DNA of 15,350 nt from an uncultured Clostridia bacterium (lineage in GTDB: Bacteria; Bacillota; Clostridia; HGM11514), in NCBI GenBank assembly GCA_934489915.1, contig CAKSSZ010000014.1, positions 1 to 15,350 on the forward strand. Reading direction: 5' to 3'. Positions within the stretch are counted from its first letter, which is position 1; every line of letters begins with the position of its first letter. The translations under genes and the position numbers were made by a program. A model generated the notes under the pieces. The model worked only from the letters and a program-made list of their open reading frames with translations. It did no database searches and was not told where the DNA came from. Positions 14,262 to 15,350 of this stretch are shown here, piece by piece.

Positions 14262-15350
14262 ATGGTAAACCACGCTAAAAAAATGGTAAGCGTCATACTT
14301 TGTATCAGCATGCTGCTATCCCTTGCCCCTGCCGGCTTTGCGGCGGAAGGACAGGACAGCGGCGAACGCTCGTACTTTGATTTTGAAGCCACCGAGTATG
14401 AGGTGAACGAAAATGACGGCGAGCTGAAAATCAAAATTATGCGCCACGGCGAAGGAACTGAGAAAGCGGATGTTGCAATTAAGGTAGCCGATGTACTGTC
14501 CTCTTACGGTGAGGATTATGAAGTGCTTGACGCAAAAAGAAATCGGCTGACAAAGGTTTACGGTGAAAAGCCGTCTGTTTCTGACTTTACTTATGAAGGG
14601 GACGCAGCCAACCTGGTAGAGGTACCGGAGCAGGCTGTCGCAGAAGAAGGCGGACAGCCCGACGGGGAAGCAGCGGAGCAGGGGGCAGATGATGCCAAAG
14701 CTCAAAAAGAAGCGGTGGCAGAAGAGCCGGTTGAGACCGCGGCTCCGCAGGAAAAACAGGAGCAGCTGCCCGTCAACACCGAAAAGAAAGCAAAAAGCAC
14801 CGGTTCTTCTTTGCGTGATGCGCAGGAAGCTTATCTGAATGTTGCGGAAAACAAGGAGGATCAGGAAACCGAATCGGCCGTAAAGGAAACCCTGGATGAT
14901 TTGTATAATTATTTCCTGACGGCAGAGGGTGCGGCAGGAGTTGTTCATTTCGGTAAGGGGGAAACGGAAAAAACAATTACCGTAAGAGTGTTTGACAATG
15001 ATGTGGCAGAACAGAACAAGATATTTATGATTGCTCTGATGGGCACTGACAACGATGAGACCATGACGGCGGCAAATGCTACCACCTATGTGACTATTGT
15101 GGATGATGAGGTGGCGGAAAAGGCTTTGTTTGAATTAGCCGAGGAAAGCCTGAGCCTGACCCAGGATCAGCCCGAGGGTTATGTCACCGTAAGAAGAAGC
15201 GGCGGCACACAGTATTTTTCTACCGTTTACCTGTCTACCGTGAAAAATACGGCGGATGTGAACGCTTATGAAAGCTTTTCGTATCAACCCGTTGCCTTTG
15301 TGCCGGGAGAAACGGAGAAGAAGGTCAAGGTGCAGGCAAGTGACTTTAGC
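14262..15350 (+). CDS. Secreted Calx-beta-domain protein, 3' end outside window
   Basis: The frame is open from ATG 14262 to the window edge, giving 363 residues of a larger protein. A signal peptide is clear: basic MVNHAKKM, a hydrophobic core, and a likely cut at AGFAA|E near residue 28. Two Calx-beta-like immunoglobulin-type modules follow. The first begins at ~36 (YFDFEATEYEVNENDGELKI) and ends at ~262 (GKGETEKTITVRVFDND). It is split by an insertion of about 110 residues, including an Ala/Glu/Gln-rich low-complexity stretch at ~126-170. The second starts at ~287 (ALFELAEESLSLTQDQPEG) and runs past residue 357 (FVPGETEKKVKV). Calx-beta modules bind calcium or serve as adhesive spacers in large surface proteins. 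The likely ribosome binding site is GGGGG at 14246-14250. An in-frame ATG at 14244 has no site and would lengthen the signal. It is probably co-transcribed with the sigma gene. Whether it has a cell-wall anchor cannot be seen. Confidence 0.82.
   Translation, partial: MVNHAKKMVSVILCISMLLSLAPAGFAAEGQDSGERSYFDFEATEYEVNENDGELKIKIMRHGEGTEKADVAIKVADVLSSYGEDYEVLDAKRNRLTKVYGEKPSVSDFTYEGDAANLVEVPEQAVAEEGGQPDGEAAEQGADDAKAQKEAVAEEPVETAAPQEKQEQLPVNTEKKAKSTGSSLRDAQEAYLNVAENKEDQETESAVKETLDDLYNYFLTAEGAAGVVHFGKGETEKTITVRVFDNDVAEQNKIFMIALMGTDNDETMTAANATTYVTIVDDEVAEKALFELAEESLSLTQDQPEGYVTVRRSGGTQYFSTVYLSTVKNTADVNAYESFSYQPVAFVPGETEKKVKVQASDFS

Noticed and set aside
1..15350. CRISPR arrays, insertion sequences, transposases or phage genes
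   Set aside because: No regularly spaced direct repeats, no terminal inverted repeats around a recombinase, and no phage-type or transposase motifs were seen on either strand.

Overview
The window reads as a chromosomal segment of a low-to-moderate GC Gram-positive anaerobe of the class Clostridia, probably a gut Oscillospiraceae or Lachnospiraceae relative. The reasons are purine-rich AGGAGG/GGGGAAGG-type ribosome binding sites before almost every gene, SigA-like promoters (TTGACA-17-TATGAT and similar), a GerM-type lipoprotein, tRNA genes with encoded CCA that resemble Bacillus/Clostridium tRNAs, and closest family resemblances to clostridial proteins. No species can be assigned from the sequence alone.

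Layout. Positions 1-1004 (minus strand) hold the start of an IspD/TarI-type cytidylyltransferase. Three bases before it lies a short reading frame whose first ~130 residues are glutamate 5-kinase (ProB) and whose tail is something else. It looks like the scar of a deletion that fused proB to the end of a surface-polymer gene. Positions 1117-2086 (plus) hold a promoter and a lipoprotein with two GerMN-like domains. A bidirectional terminator (2101-2140) separates it from a convergent KDPG/KHG aldolase gene (2160-2807, minus). Positions 2957-3214 are a tRNA-Met/tRNA-Glu transcription unit with a clear promoter and a strong intrinsic terminator.

The main item runs from about 3360 past the end of the window, all on the plus strand and tightly spaced. 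A promoter and a structured ~115-nt leader are followed by a STAS anti-sigma-factor antagonist (3511), a DUF2156/LPG-synthase-like acyltransferase (3830), a MATE transporter fused to a degenerate anti-sigma-type ATPase domain (4714), a membrane-bound sensor-HAMP-SpoIIE phosphatase (6462), and an RsbW-like serine kinase/anti-sigma factor (8165). After these come a short NHLM-type secretion protein (8591), a C39-peptidase ABC exporter (9075), a second NHLM-type ABC exporter (11254), a 63-residue peptide with a double-glycine-like leader (13472), an ECF-like sigma factor (13665), and a secreted Calx-beta-domain protein (14262, running off the end).

Interpretation. The cluster joins a complete partner-switching module (antagonist, kinase, phosphatase) to a complete leader-peptidase export machine, a candidate precursor peptide and a sigma factor. 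No peptide-modifying enzyme is visible. The best reading is an extracellular-signal-controlled system that exports a small unmodified peptide, and perhaps acts on or with the large secreted Calx-beta protein. The individual families are recognised with good confidence. The combined function is inference.
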